From Muribaculaceae bacterium (GTDB lineage Bacteria > Bacteroidota > Bacteroidia > Bacteroidales > Muribaculaceae): 64,000 nucleotides of DNA. Location of the stretch: assembly GCA_017451225.1 (NCBI GenBank), contig JAFSPZ010000018.1:40550-104549 (forward strand). The letters run 5' to 3'. The position numbers and the translations under genes are program-made. Below the pieces are notes generated by a model that was given only the letters and a program-made list of their open reading frames with translations, was not told where the DNA came from and ran no database searches. Position 1 is the stretch's first letter; every line of letters begins with the position of its first letter. Positions 1 through 7,937 of this stretch are shown here, one piece after another.

Positions 1-266
1 TTCATAAGCTCTCTCAGGGTATCGAGTTTTTCATGCTTTCCCTGGTGAAGCTCTGTGATGTGAAGCTCTCGTGCCCTGTTCTCAACAATGCGCGACGTTC
101 TTCCGGTGATAATCGCTGGCACTATACCGTGAGCCGGCAGCATCTCGTTGATGGCATAACCGTCCTTGATGTCAAACGCCTTGAACAACTCACCATCGGG
201 TCCCATATTGATTTTGCCATCAGTGAGAGTGCCATCCACGTCCATTACAAGCAACTTAATATTCAT
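1..266 (-). CDS. kdsC: 3-deoxy-D-manno-octulosonate 8-phosphate phosphatase, truncated at window edge
   Basis: The first 88 codons are present; the rest lies beyond the left edge. Translation from the ATG at 266 begins MNIKLLVMDVDGTLTDGK, the N-terminal HAD-phosphatase motif DVDGTLTDG with its two catalytic aspartates, followed by the FDIKDGYAI and IITGRTSRIVENRA segments typical of the small tetrameric KdsC group, which has no cap domain. KdsC removes phosphate from Kdo-8-phosphate in the cytoplasm, the step after KdsA. The start lies 4 bases after the stop of the upstream epimerase gene, and kdsA and waaA are in the same leftward run, so the context agrees with lipid A/Kdo biosynthesis. Family identification is firm; the C-terminus cannot be checked. 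Confidence 0.93.
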   Translation of the reverse strand, partial: MNIKLLVMDVDGTLTDGKINMGPDGELFKAFDIKDGYAINEMLPAHGIVPAIITGRTSRIVENRARELHITELHQGKHEKLDTLRELM

Positions 267-270
267 GGCT

Positions 271-924
271 TTATTCTTCACATTCACGTTTTATATGTTT
301 AATAATGTCCTTATAGGAGCCAATATGACCAAAGAGCGAAGAAGTACCCAGCACAAAACCGTCTACACCTTTTTTACCCCAGCGCTTCATGCGCTCGATA
401 GTGCAAGCACCATCCATGATAATCTCAAGATTATACTTGTCTTTAAGCTCAACAAGCTGACCCACCTTTTCCTCAACGTGAGGCAGATAGATGTGGCCAG
501 CATTTCCTGGCTTCACTCCCATCAACAGCACATTATCTACCAAGTCATAGTATTCTGTAAAACTCTTGATAGGAGTTTCGGGGTTAATCACTATTCCAGG
601 CCGGCGTCCTTCTTTCCTTATCTTCTTAATAACCTGAATGGGATTACTGTCGCTGTCGGGATGGAAATACATGATGTCGACTCCTGCATCGGCAAACATC
701 TTTATGTATCGGCTTGGTTCCATGATCATCATGTGCAATTCAGTGACGAGCGAAGTGTTGCGGCACACCGACTTGACGTCGCCCAGTCCCATAGCAAAAT
801 TAGGAACATAACGACCGTCCATCACATCCAGATGCAGCCTAGTTGCACCAGCAGCCTCAAGGGCAAAAGTCTCGGCCTTGAGGTTGTCAAAATTGGCACA
901 CATTAATGATGGTGAGTAAATCAT
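271..924 (-). CDS. Ribulose-phosphate 3-epimerase family protein
   Basis: A 217-residue TIM-barrel protein of the Rpe/AlsE family, of normal length. Family landmarks appear in order: LHLDVMDGRYVPNFAMG, ELHMMIMEPSRY, the FHPD strand and IIMDGAC, which carry the two histidines and two aspartates of the metal-dependent epimerase site. Rpe interconverts ribulose-5-phosphate and xylulose-5-phosphate; close paralogs act on D-allulose-6-phosphate. The sequence departs from housekeeping Rpe (for example MGVKPGNAGHIYLP where Rpe has a VNPGFGGQ-like phosphate loop, and DGAC for DGGI), so it may be a specialised paralog. It sits between manA and kdsC in a Kdo/sugar-phosphate run, suggesting supply of pentose phosphate to envelope sugar synthesis; the exact substrate is inference. 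Confidence 0.85.
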   Translation of the reverse strand: MIYSPSLMCANFDNLKAETFALEAAGATRLHLDVMDGRYVPNFAMGLGDVKSVCRNTSLVTELHMMIMEPSRYIKMFADAGVDIMYFHPDSDSNPIQVIKKIRKEGRRPGIVINPETPIKSFTEYYDLVDNVLLMGVKPGNAGHIYLPHVEEKVGQLVELKDKYNLEIIMDGACTIERMKRWGKKGVDGFVLGTSSLFGHIGSYKDIIKHIKRECEE

Positions 925-932
925 AACTATTC

Positions 933-1826
933 TTAGGTGTTAAGACGTGAAACGAAAGCAAGTTCGACGTTCTTGACCGACAATATCTCTCCTGGCCACA
1001 TCAAGATAGTAGACCCGGGAGCGACGTCCAATCCGTCACAACTCATATTCCCTTCAACAAATGTGAAGCACTCAATAGTGTTGCTTTCGTTAGTATAATC
1101 GTCTAAGTTTTTAATCAATCTTGTAGTATATGTTTTTTCAACAATTTCTTGGCCATTATAGGCTTTCACTTTCGACTTCAATCCAATATCAAGACAGCTG
1201 GTTGCCTTCTCAACATGAAGTTCGCGTTTATTGCCTTGAGAATCAACGCGGTCATAGTCGTAGAAGCGGTAGGTGAAGTCGCTGCCTTCCTCAATCTCAA
1301 AGACCAGGCTGCCGGCAGTAATGGCATGCAGTGTGCCTGGCTCAACAAACACATAATCGCCTTTATCAACTGGCAAAGTGTCGGCCATTTCCATAAACTG
1401 CCCGTTGGCAATCATCTGCGCCTCTTGAGCTTTGTCGCGACAAGTGCAGCCGTTTATGATGGTCCCCGACAATGGAGCGTCAATAAAGTACCATGACTCA
1501 CGCTTCCCTCGTGCGCTGTGTTCAAGTGCATTGGCAGCCTCATCGTTTGGATGAACCTGAATGCTCAAGTTTTCGCGGGCTTCGGTCAAAGCAAGGGTTA
1601 GCGGAAAATACTCATAGCAGTTCATGCCCATCTCGTCCTTGAAGAGTGGGAACACGTCGTTCAACAAACGTCCGCGCCATTCTCCATTAAGAATCTCATT
1701 TGATACATTATTGCGACAATATAGCGAATAGAGGTGACCTATGCTATCGCCTTTCACACCTGCCAAACGGCTTATCTTGGGTCCACCCCAAATGGTGTTG
1801 TGAACTATTCTCTTGAGTAAAAGCAT
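933..1826 (-). CDS. manA: Mannose-6-phosphate isomerase, class I
   Basis: A 297-residue cupin-type phosphomannose isomerase of the short class I form. Zinc-site motifs are visible: QVHPND at residues 90-95, GKRESWYFIDA at about 107-117 and VEPGTLHAI at 161-169, providing the His, Glu and His ligands. The enzyme interconverts fructose-6-phosphate and mannose-6-phosphate, feeding GDP-mannose and related glycans. It follows kdsA by 4 bases and precedes the epimerase gene by 8 bases, so the three are almost certainly one transcript. Type I enzymes of enteric bacteria are near 390 residues; this shorter form is common in Firmicutes and Bacteroidota. Function is well supported; why it is placed in a Kdo operon is not known. 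Confidence 0.93.
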   Translation of the reverse strand: MLLLKRIVHNTIWGGPKISRLAGVKGDSIGHLYSLYCRNNVSNEILNGEWRGRLLNDVFPLFKDEMGMNCYEYFPLTLALTEARENLSIQVHPNDEAANALEHSARGKRESWYFIDAPLSGTIINGCTCRDKAQEAQMIANGQFMEMADTLPVDKGDYVFVEPGTLHAITAGSLVFEIEEGSDFTYRFYDYDRVDSQGNKRELHVEKATSCLDIGLKSKVKAYNGQEIVEKTYTTRLIKNLDDYTNESNTIECFTFVEGNMSCDGLDVAPGSTILMWPGEILSVKNVELAFVSRLNT

Positions 1827-1830
1827 ATTA

Positions 1831-2622
1831 TCAACCCACTATTTCTCTAATCTTCATTAACTGGTCGAGCAAGCCGTCAAGCTGGTCAAGCCGCAGCATG
1901 CAGCTACCATCACACAGGGCACTTGCAGGATCATTGTGAATCTCCATAAACAAACCGCCGAGCACGCCTGTTGCTACAGCAGCCTTAGCTAAATAAGGCA
2001 CAAACTCGCTCTTGCCACTATTGCCATAATTAAAGCCACCTCCACTAATCTGAACGCTATGAGTGGCATCGAAAAGTACTGGATAGCCCAACTTTGCCAG
2101 CCTTACCAGTCCAGTCATGTCTACAACCAGGTTATTATATCCAAAACAGTTGCCACGTTCACAGAGCATGAAATCACGACATCCGTAGTATTCCATCTTG
2201 CTCACCACGTTGTTCATTTCTTCGGGACTTGAAAACTGCCCTTTCTTTATGTTTATCGTTTTGCCTGTGTCGGCAGCGGCATGTAGCAAATCGGTCTGAC
2301 GGCACAGGAATGCAGGAATCTGTATAATGTCGGCAACTTCGGCAACAGGTACTGCTTGAGATGGCTCATGAATGTCGGTCACAATCTTCACTCCCACTTC
2401 GGTCTTGGCCTTTTCAAGAATGCGCAATCCTTCATCCAAGCCTGGCCCGCGATAGTTGGTTGCCTTTGTACGGTTTGCCTTATCCCAAGAAGCTTTAAAA
2501 TAGAAATCGATGTCATCATATCTGCCTGCAATTTTATTAATTGCCTCGGCAAGGAGCATCACATTTTCCTCACTTTCAATAACGCAAGGACCGGCAAGTA
2601 ATTTGAATTTATCAGAGGTCAT
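1831..2622 (-). CDS. kdsA: 3-deoxy-8-phosphooctulonate (Kdo-8-P) synthase, metal-dependent class
   Basis: A 263-residue DAHP-synthase/KdsA TIM barrel that condenses phosphoenolpyruvate with arabinose-5-phosphate. Landmarks: LLAGPCVIESEE at the N-terminus, KASWDKANRTKATNYRGPGL, TDIHEPSQ, IIQIPAFLCRQTDLL, INIKKGQFSSPEEM and FDATHSVQ. Cys13 in the AGPC segment occupies the position that separates metal-dependent KdsA (Cys, as in Aquifex) from metal-independent enterobacterial KdsA (Asn), so this is predicted to be a metalloenzyme. The usual RSSIHS stretch after KAN is replaced by RTKATN, an unusual variant next to the substrate site. It is the second Kdo gene of the leftward block, 163 bases downstream of waaA. 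Confidence 0.95.
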   Translation of the reverse strand: MTSDKFKLLAGPCVIESEENVMLLAEAINKIAGRYDDIDFYFKASWDKANRTKATNYRGPGLDEGLRILEKAKTEVGVKIVTDIHEPSQAVPVAEVADIIQIPAFLCRQTDLLHAAADTGKTINIKKGQFSSPEEMNNVVSKMEYYGCRDFMLCERGNCFGYNNLVVDMTGLVRLAKLGYPVLFDATHSVQISGGGFNYGNSGKSEFVPYLAKAAVATGVLGGLFMEIHNDPASALCDGSCMLRLDQLDGLLDQLMKIREIVG

Positions 2623-2685
2623 AAAGTCGTTGGCTTAAAATTAATTAGCATTCAAAAAGCGCAGCAACATGGCACTTAGAACCGA

Positions 2686-2693
2686 CAAATTTA
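2686..2693 (-). promoter_or_regulatory. Possible -7 element upstream of kdsA
   Basis: Read on the minus strand this is TAAATTTG, a match to the Bacteroidota TAnnTTTG -7 consensus, 64 bases before the kdsA start in the 163-base waaA-kdsA gap. No TTTG lies at the usual 19-21 base distance upstream (the nearest is 31 bases away), so the call is weak. Confidence 0.3.
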
Positions 2694-2785
2694 ATAATAA
2701 TATCCGAGAATGGCACATTCTTTTCAAAAAAATGCCATAATTGTGCAATCTCTCACTTTTAAGTTACTTTCACCTCTTTGGCTTA

Positions 2786-4021
2786 TCAGCCAAGAAAAAG
2801 ATCTTGGTAGATGCGCTGAGTTGCGCCGGTGTGGGTGTTGATGTAGTTGCTGGCAGCGCTGCCTTCTTGCTGCAGCGCGTGGTTGTCGCTGAGCAGGCGG
2901 TCGAGGATGACATTGCATTGTTGGGCATTGTCGATAGCAAAGGCGCCACCACACTCCTTAAGTTCAAGTGCCTCACGGAACTTCTCGTGACGCGGTCCAA
3001 AGATTACTGGAATGCCATAGACGGCAGCCTCGGGCACATTGTGTATGCCGCTGCCAAATCCTCCTCCCACATAGGCCACATCGCCATAGCGATAGAGCGA
3101 CGAGAGAATGCCAAAGCAGTCTATTATCATGCAATCGAGCTGCGATGGGTCATCCACCTGGTCGAGCTTGGTGTAGCGTGCCACAGGACGCTTAATGCGC
3201 GCCATCATAGCTTCGAGGCGGCTCTCATCGAACTCATGTGGAGCAATGATGAGCTTCATCTCGGGATGCGAGTTGAAGTAAGGGATGATGATGTCTTCAT
3301 CGGGCTGCCACGAGCTACCCATAACCAATGTGAGCTTGTCGCCACTGGTCATAGCAGCTATCTCAGGAAATTCCTTGGCTTGAGCTTTTATTTGCAGCAC
3401 CCGGTCAAGACGTGTGTCACCACACACCGTAACATTATCTACGCCAATCCCGTGTAACAACTCACGCGACTCTTCGTCTTGAACGTAGAGGTGAGTAAAG
3501 CAGCCTAGCATCTTGCGGAACATTCCGCCCCAAGGTTTGAAAAACGACTGATTGGGCCTAAAGATTGACGAAATAATATAGGTGGGCACACTGCGCTGCT
3601 TGAGTTGCTCAAGGAAGTTGCCCCAGAACTCATATTTGACAAAAATCGCCATTTTGGGCTTCACCACATCGAGGAACTCCTTGACACGACGAGGAGTGTC
3701 AACAGGCATATAGCACACGGCATCTACCTTGTCGTAGCTCTTGCGCACCTCATAGCCACTTGGGGAATAGAACGAGAGCAGAATCTTGGCATTAGGCTGC
3801 TCCTCACGGATTTTCTCGATTAGAGGTCTCCCTTGCTCAAACTCGCCAAGCGATGCTGCATGAATCCAGATGTAGCCACCATCGGGGTCAAGTATCTCTT
3901 TCAGATAAGAAATGGTTCTTGCCTGGCCTTGAACAGTAAGTTTAGCTTTATGGTGCCAGGGCGATGCCAAATGCATTCCCCAGCCAGTTGCAGCCATTGC
4001 AATGTTATACAGTATATTCAT
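2786..4021 (-). CDS. waaA: 3-deoxy-D-manno-octulosonic acid (Kdo) transferase
   Basis: A 411-residue GT30 glycosyltransferase that transfers Kdo from CMP-Kdo onto the lipid A precursor at the inner face of the cytoplasmic membrane. An N-terminal hydrophobic anchor (residues 1-20) is followed by IWIHAASLGEFEQGRP, where Glu60 matches the family general base, the LLSFYSPSGYEVR strand, and the C-terminal donor-binding signature YVGGGFGSGIHNVPEAA with GIPVIFGP. The length is normal. It is the third gene after gltX and the barrel protein (16-base gap) and precedes kdsA, so Kdo synthesis and transfer are linked. Identification is firm; whether it adds one or two Kdo residues cannot be read from sequence. 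Confidence 0.95.
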   Translation of the reverse strand: MNILYNIAMAATGWGMHLASPWHHKAKLTVQGQARTISYLKEILDPDGGYIWIHAASLGEFEQGRPLIEKIREEQPNAKILLSFYSPSGYEVRKSYDKVDAVCYMPVDTPRRVKEFLDVVKPKMAIFVKYEFWGNFLEQLKQRSVPTYIISSIFRPNQSFFKPWGGMFRKMLGCFTHLYVQDEESRELLHGIGVDNVTVCGDTRLDRVLQIKAQAKEFPEIAAMTSGDKLTLVMGSSWQPDEDIIIPYFNSHPEMKLIIAPHEFDESRLEAMMARIKRPVARYTKLDQVDDPSQLDCMIIDCFGILSSLYRYGDVAYVGGGFGSGIHNVPEAAVYGIPVIFGPRHEKFREALELKECGGAFAIDNAQQCNVILDRLLSDNHALQQEGSAASNYINTHTGATQRIYQDLFLG

Positions 4022-4037
4022 TTAAAAATAGGATTAG

Positions 4038-5177
4038 TTAGAATTGTGACTGAAGGGGTAAACCTTTAGTTCCTTTTCTGCCTTTCTTATGATTTCTCCA
4101 CAAGTTCTGATCTAAATAGAAACGCACTGCGAGCTGCTGCCAAAATGAAGTCGACTTATCGGTGGCGTGAAACGACAAGCGCGCCTCAAGGTTGACAAAG
4201 TCGCGTTGAAATATTGTTGCAACAAGGTCGGTGCGACTGTAAAACTTGTTGTGATAGAACTGGTCGCCCTGATACAGTAGTGAGGCATACTTGTCATAAA
4301 GAGGCATTTGGCGCTGACCAGCATATATATTCTCGGTGAGTCGCAGCCATTTCCAACCACCCGCAACAGTTCCAATGAATCCTATAGGTACCTGCCATTT
4401 ATTATCGGCTGAGCGGTCGCGATCAAACGACATCAATGCGCCTGCCTGCAATCTTATGAATGAATCGTATGACTTGTTAAAGAAATGAACAAAACCTATT
4501 TGAGGGCTGAATATAGCATTATCTACAACTCCCTGGTCGTCGTTGTGTTGTTTGCTTTTTGCCAAGTGGTTATAGCTTAGAATTGCCGAGATATCAAATA
4601 TATTGTCACTTCTAATAGAAGATTTCCACCCCAATATGCCAACTACCTGAAAGGCTTCGCGGCGATTGTTGGTCTGTATTTGTCGCCAGTCTAACCAAGA
4701 ATGAAGCCAGAAGTGTTTTTTGTCAACTTTAATCAAGAATCCGTTGATGTTGGGACGCACATAGCTTATTGAATCATTAAACAGAAACGATGGCACGCTC
4801 ACGTTGCCCTGGGTACCTACATTCAAGGTATTAACCTTCAACTCATTGGGAATCATACCAAACTTGAAAACATAGCCCTTCTTTCTGTCTTCGTATCGAT
4901 AATATAATGCCGGCAAGACCTTGTAACCATGCATATGGTCGTTCATGGGTTGGTACCACGTCGCTCCACCCATAATGCGATGGCGGGTGCTATCCATCGA
5001 TACTCCTATCTGTGGCGTGATGCGAGTAAAGATGTTGGTGCTCGATGGTGCCAAAGCAGTCTCGCTCTCGCGGTTGTTGAACACAGCGTTCATGTCGACG
5101 CTCCACTCAAGTTCTTGCGAACTTAGTGTGAGTGCCGACATCGTTGCCATCAATATCGCAAGCAGACAGTTGCGCAT
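4038..5177 (-). CDS. Predicted outer-membrane beta-barrel protein
   Basis: A 379-residue exported protein of no family I recognise. Residues 1-20 form a cleavable signal peptide ending near LSSQE. The rest is rich in alternating hydrophobic/polar strands with aromatic girdle residues (for example VLPALYYRYEDRKKGYVFKFGM, EARLSFHATDKSTSFWQQLAVRFYL), the pattern of an outer-membrane barrel. The tail after the last strand is short and basic, ending with LPLQSQF. The gene starts 3 bases after the gltX stop and ends 16 bases before waaA, so it belongs to an operon joining translation and lipopolysaccharide assembly. A porin-like or LPS-associated role is possible but unproven. Confidence 0.7.
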   Translation of the reverse strand: MRNCLLAILMATMSALTLSSQELEWSVDMNAVFNNRESETALAPSSTNIFTRITPQIGVSMDSTRHRIMGGATWYQPMNDHMHGYKVLPALYYRYEDRKKGYVFKFGMIPNELKVNTLNVGTQGNVSVPSFLFNDSISYVRPNINGFLIKVDKKHFWLHSWLDWRQIQTNNRREAFQVVGILGWKSSIRSDNIFDISAILSYNHLAKSKQHNDDQGVVDNAIFSPQIGFVHFFNKSYDSFIRLQAGALMSFDRDRSADNKWQVPIGFIGTVAGGWKWLRLTENIYAGQRQMPLYDKYASLLYQGDQFYHNKFYSRTDLVATIFQRDFVNLEARLSFHATDKSTSFWQQLAVRFYLDQNLWRNHKKGRKGTKGLPLQSQF

Positions 5178-5180
5178 GAT

Positions 5181-6716
5181 TTACTCTGTTACAGGTTTGA
5201 TATTCTCAATTCCGCGCTCTATGCGGGCGATGATTTCGTCCTTGCCCATGAGCTCGGCGATGTCAAACATGTGAGGTCCCTTGCACTCGCCCACCACGGT
5301 GAGACGGAAAGCGTTCATCACATTGCCCATGTGGAGTTCATTCTCCTTAATCCATCCGAGCACAATTTCCTCGGCGTTGGCGCTGGTCATGTCGTCAATG
5401 CCCTTGATTACCTCGATTAGGCGATGCATAGTCTCGGGAGTGTCCTCTTTCCAGCGTTTCTTGATGTCCTTGGGAGCATATTCGGTGGGAGCCACAAAGA
5501 AGAACTTTGCATTGTCCCAAATGTCGCCCACGAAGCTGATGCGGCTCTTAATCATGCCCACAGCGCGAGTGATGTATTCATCGGTGAATTGTGAAGCGTC
5601 AACACCATGCTTTGCAAGCTCGGGCTTGAAAAGCTCGGCAAGCTCGGCATCGTCCATATTTATGAGATACTCGTGGTTGAACCATTTGCCCTTCTCAAAG
5701 TCGAACTTCGCACCTTTCTTTGAACAGTGGTCAAACGAAAACTCCTTGATGAGCTCGTCCATCGAGAAAATCTCCTGGTCGGTGCCTGGATTCCAGCCAA
5801 GCAAGGCGAGGAAATTCACAACAGCCTGAGGCAGATAGCCACGCTCGCGGTATCCGCTGCTAATGTCACCGCTCACGGGGTCGTGCCACTCAAGCGGGAA
5901 CACGGGGAAGCCCAAGCGGTCGCCGTCGCGCTTGCTGAGTTTGCCCTTACCGTCGGGTTTCAACAATAGTGGCAGATGCACGAACTGTGGCATTGAATCC
6001 TTCCAGCCCAGTGCCTCATAAAGCAGCACGTGCAGCGGTGCGCTGGGCAACCACTCTTCGCCACGAATCACGTGTGACACTTCCATCAAGTGGTCGTCAA
6101 CGATGTTTGCCAAGTGATAAGTTGGCAGGTCGTCGGCACTCTTGTATAGCACTTTGTCATCAACTACCGAACTATTGACAGTCACCTCGCCACGAATCAG
6201 GTCGTTGACCTTAACCTCCTGGTTGGGCTCAATGAGGATGCGAACCACATATTTCTCGCCTGCAGCGATGAGCGCATCAACTTCTTCCTTGGAAAGAGTT
6301 AGCGAGTTGCGCATCATGCCACGGGTCTTGGCGTCGTATTGGAAGTTGGCGATCTCTTTGCGCTTAGCGTCGAGCTCCTCGGGGGTATCAAAAGCGATGT
6401 AGGCCTTGCCATCATCGAGCAGTTGCTTTACATACTTGCGGTAGATGTCGCGACGCTCGCTCTGCTTATAGGGACCGTAGTTGCCACCCTCGCGCACTCC
6501 CTCATCAATGCCTATTCCCAGCCATTGGAGAGCCTCGTTGATATAATCCTCGGCACCAGGTACAAAGCGGTTGCTGTCGGTGTCCTCGATGCGCAGAATC
6601 ATCACGCCGCCATTCTGGCGGGCAAAGAGGTAATTATAGAGTGCAGTTCTCACGCCGCCAATGTGCAGCGGACCAGTGGGTGATGGGGCAAAACGAACCC
6701 TTACTTTTTTATCCAT
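5181..6716 (-). CDS. gltX: Glutamyl-tRNA synthetase
   Basis: A 511-residue class I aminoacyl-tRNA synthetase that charges tRNA-Glu. The start chosen is [21 protein letters not shown]; a frame extending 23 codons further upstream exists but would begin before the promoter, so it is rejected. The HIGH-type motif is HIGG at residues 18-21 and the KMSKS-type loop is KLSKR near residue 260. Catalytic Rossmann domain, connective domain and a C-terminal anticodon-binding helical domain give the normal bacterial length. Leftward promoter at 6756-6786 gives a leader of about 33 bases. It is the first gene of gltX, barrel protein, waaA. Confidence 0.97.
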   Translation of the reverse strand: MDKKVRVRFAPSPTGPLHIGGVRTALYNYLFARQNGGVMILRIEDTDSNRFVPGAEDYINEALQWLGIGIDEGVREGGNYGPYKQSERRDIYRKYVKQLLDDGKAYIAFDTPEELDAKRKEIANFQYDAKTRGMMRNSLTLSKEEVDALIAAGEKYVVRILIEPNQEVKVNDLIRGEVTVNSSVVDDKVLYKSADDLPTYHLANIVDDHLMEVSHVIRGEEWLPSAPLHVLLYEALGWKDSMPQFVHLPLLLKPDGKGKLSKRDGDRLGFPVFPLEWHDPVSGDISSGYRERGYLPQAVVNFLALLGWNPGTDQEIFSMDELIKEFSFDHCSKKGAKFDFEKGKWFNHEYLINMDDAELAELFKPELAKHGVDASQFTDEYITRAVGMIKSRISFVGDIWDNAKFFFVAPTEYAPKDIKKRWKEDTPETMHRLIEVIKGIDDMTSANAEEIVLGWIKENELHMGNVMNAFRLTVVGECKGPHMFDIAELMGKDEIIARIERGIENIKPVTE

Positions 6717-6755
6717 ATTGTGAAGTTGTTTTTTATAGTTTCTCAAAATCGACTG

Positions 6756-6786
6756 CAAAATTAGTGCAAACCGAGAGCAGAACAAA
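6756..6786 (-). promoter_or_regulatory. Promoter of gltX operon
   Basis: On the minus strand TTTG (6783-6786), 19 bases, then TAATTTTG (6756-6763): an exact Bacteroidota -33/-7 pair. Predicted transcription start near 6749, 33 bases before the gltX ATG; it also decides the gltX start. Confidence 0.8.
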
Positions 6787-6995
6787 ATAATAAACGAAGT
6801 TTTTTATTTTTTATGCCGAGGTGCAGCCTAATTTATCCAATATTTTTCAATAAAAAAATTTTGAATGATTATGTAGAGGGAAAGAAAGAGGAAGCGCATT
6901 AAGCGTTGAGCTTTGAAAACTATATTTTATCAACGCCGGTTTTTCCCTCTCGATTTACTCTATTTTTAAAATATATACTGAAACGGATAATAAAA
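6787..6995. other. Intergenic region with a two-tier inverted repeat (6875-6950)
   Basis: Between the divergent promoters of gltX and the Crp/Fnr gene no coding frame is supported. It holds a nested inverted repeat: AGAGGGAAA (6875-6883) pairs with TTTCCCTCT (6942-6950), and inside it GCGTTGA (6903-6909) pairs with TCAACGC (6930-6936). Flanks are very AT-rich. It could be a structured RNA or an operator region for the adjacent regulator; nothing in the sequence decides. Confidence 0.45.
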
Positions 6996-7027
6996 TTTTG
7001 TAAAGTTATAGAAAAGTGCTAATTTTG
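6996..7027 (+). promoter_or_regulatory. Promoter of the Crp/Fnr regulator gene
   Basis: TTTTG (6996-7000), 19 bases, TAATTTTG (7020-7027): full match to the Bacteroidota -33/-7 signature. Predicted start of transcription near 7034, giving a leader of about 22 bases to the ATG at 7056. Confidence 0.82.
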
Positions 7028-7055
7028 CATGTTCTAAAGCATAATTTTAAAGCAG

Positions 7056-7757
7056 ATGAGTATAAAAAGCACTCTTGAAAAGGTTATAAGTGAAGACTTG
7101 GCAGAGATATGGAGCCTGCTGAACTCAGAAGAGAAGCGCCGGATATTGGACAATTTTGAGATTCACAACTTCAAGAAGAACCAGATTATATATGCCGAAA
7201 AAGACGACCCGGTCTACCTGTGGTGCCTGTTGAAGGGCAAGGTGAAGCTGTATAAGGACGGCATTGGTGGCCGCCAGCAGATTTTGCGCCTATACCGCCC
7301 CATTCAGTACTTTGGTTACCGAGCCTATTTCGCCCACGAGCCTTACGTGTCGAGTGCAAGTGCTTTTGAACCTTCGACTGTGGGTTCGCTGCCCATGGAA
7401 GTTGTCAAAAACATGATTGACAACAACCGCGACCTGGCATGGTTCTTCATTCGCGAGCTGTCGAAAAACCTGGGCGGCAGCGACACAAAGATTGTGACGT
7501 TGACACAGAAACACATTCGCGGTCGACTTGCCGAGGCCCTGATTCTGCTCATCGACAATTACGGCTTTGAAGAGGATGGCAAGACCTTGAAAATCTACAT
7601 GGCGCGCGAAGATGTCGCCAACTTGTCGAACATGACAACCAGCAATGCAATACGCACCCTGTCGGCATTTGCCCAAGAGCGCATTATCACCGTCGACGGT
7701 CGCCGCATCAAGATTGTTGACGAGGCAAAACTGCGCCAAATCAGCAAATTCGGATAA
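7056..7757 (+). CDS. Crp/Fnr family transcriptional regulator
   Basis: A 233-residue protein with the two-domain architecture of the family: an N-terminal cyclic-nucleotide-binding-like beta roll (about residues 25-125, with LLKGKVKLYKDG and a PIQYFGYRAYF turn), a long dimerisation helix, and a C-terminal winged helix-turn-helix (about 155-220, with MAREDVANLSNMTTSNAIRTLSAF as the recognition region). The phosphate-binding-cassette residues GE...RS of true cAMP receptors are not evident, and there is no FNR-type cysteine cluster, so the effector is unknown. It has its own promoter and is followed by a repeat-filled gap. Members in Bacteroidales often respond to redox or metabolic state, but the regulon here cannot be inferred. 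Confidence 0.88.
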   Translation: MSIKSTLEKVISEDLAEIWSLLNSEEKRRILDNFEIHNFKKNQIIYAEKDDPVYLWCLLKGKVKLYKDGIGGRQQILRLYRPIQYFGYRAYFAHEPYVSSASAFEPSTVGSLPMEVVKNMIDNNRDLAWFFIRELSKNLGGSDTKIVTLTQKHIRGRLAEALILLIDNYGFEEDGKTLKIYMAREDVANLSNMTTSNAIRTLSAFAQERIITVDGRRIKIVDEAKLRQISKFG

Positions 7758-7760
7758 ATG

Positions 7761-7830
7761 AGTGCTAAGTGCTAAGTGTTAAGTGTTGAGTGTTAAGTGT
7801 TAAGTGTTGAGTGTTGAGTGTTGAGTGTTA
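7761..7830. repeat. Ten tandem copies of a 7-base repeat (AGTGYTR)
   Basis: Starting at 7761 the unit AGTGCTA or AGTGTTA/AGTGTTG is repeated ten times without interruption, alternating only at positions 5 and 7, and decays into AGTAGTTA. It starts 3 bases after the Crp/Fnr stop codon. No coding frame or hairpin explains it. Period-7 slippage repeats like this are a feature of some Bacteroidales intergenic regions. Confidence 0.9.
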
Positions 7831-7873
7831 AGTAGTTAACGATTACAGATAAACAATGCACAATGCCCGATTC

Positions 7874-7929
7874 CCGATCACGATCCCCGATCACGATCCC
7901 CGATAAACGATAAACGATAAACGATAAAC
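7874..7929. repeat. Period-13 repeat followed by four CGATAAA heptamers
   Basis: Two copies of CCGATCACGATCC (period 13, 7874-7900) run directly into four perfect copies of CGATAAA (7901-7928) that end 9 bases before the DUF4924 start codon. The element shares the CGAT core between the two units, suggesting stepwise slippage. It occupies the place where the promoter and leader of the next gene should be. Confidence 0.88.
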
Positions 7930-7937
7930 GTCCACTA

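Noticed and set aside
166-906. A 246-codon frame opposite the epimerase gene
   Set aside because: Antisense shadow of a motif-bearing TIM-barrel gene.
6717-6785. Upstream extension of gltX by 23 codons (start at 6785)
   Set aside because: The start lies at the promoter -33 element; the family N-terminus is [15 protein letters not shown] at 6716.
7761-7929. CRISPR array or satellite-phage origin in the repeat tract
   Set aside because: Units are 7 and 13 bases without spacers, so this is not a CRISPR array, and no replication gene is nearby.
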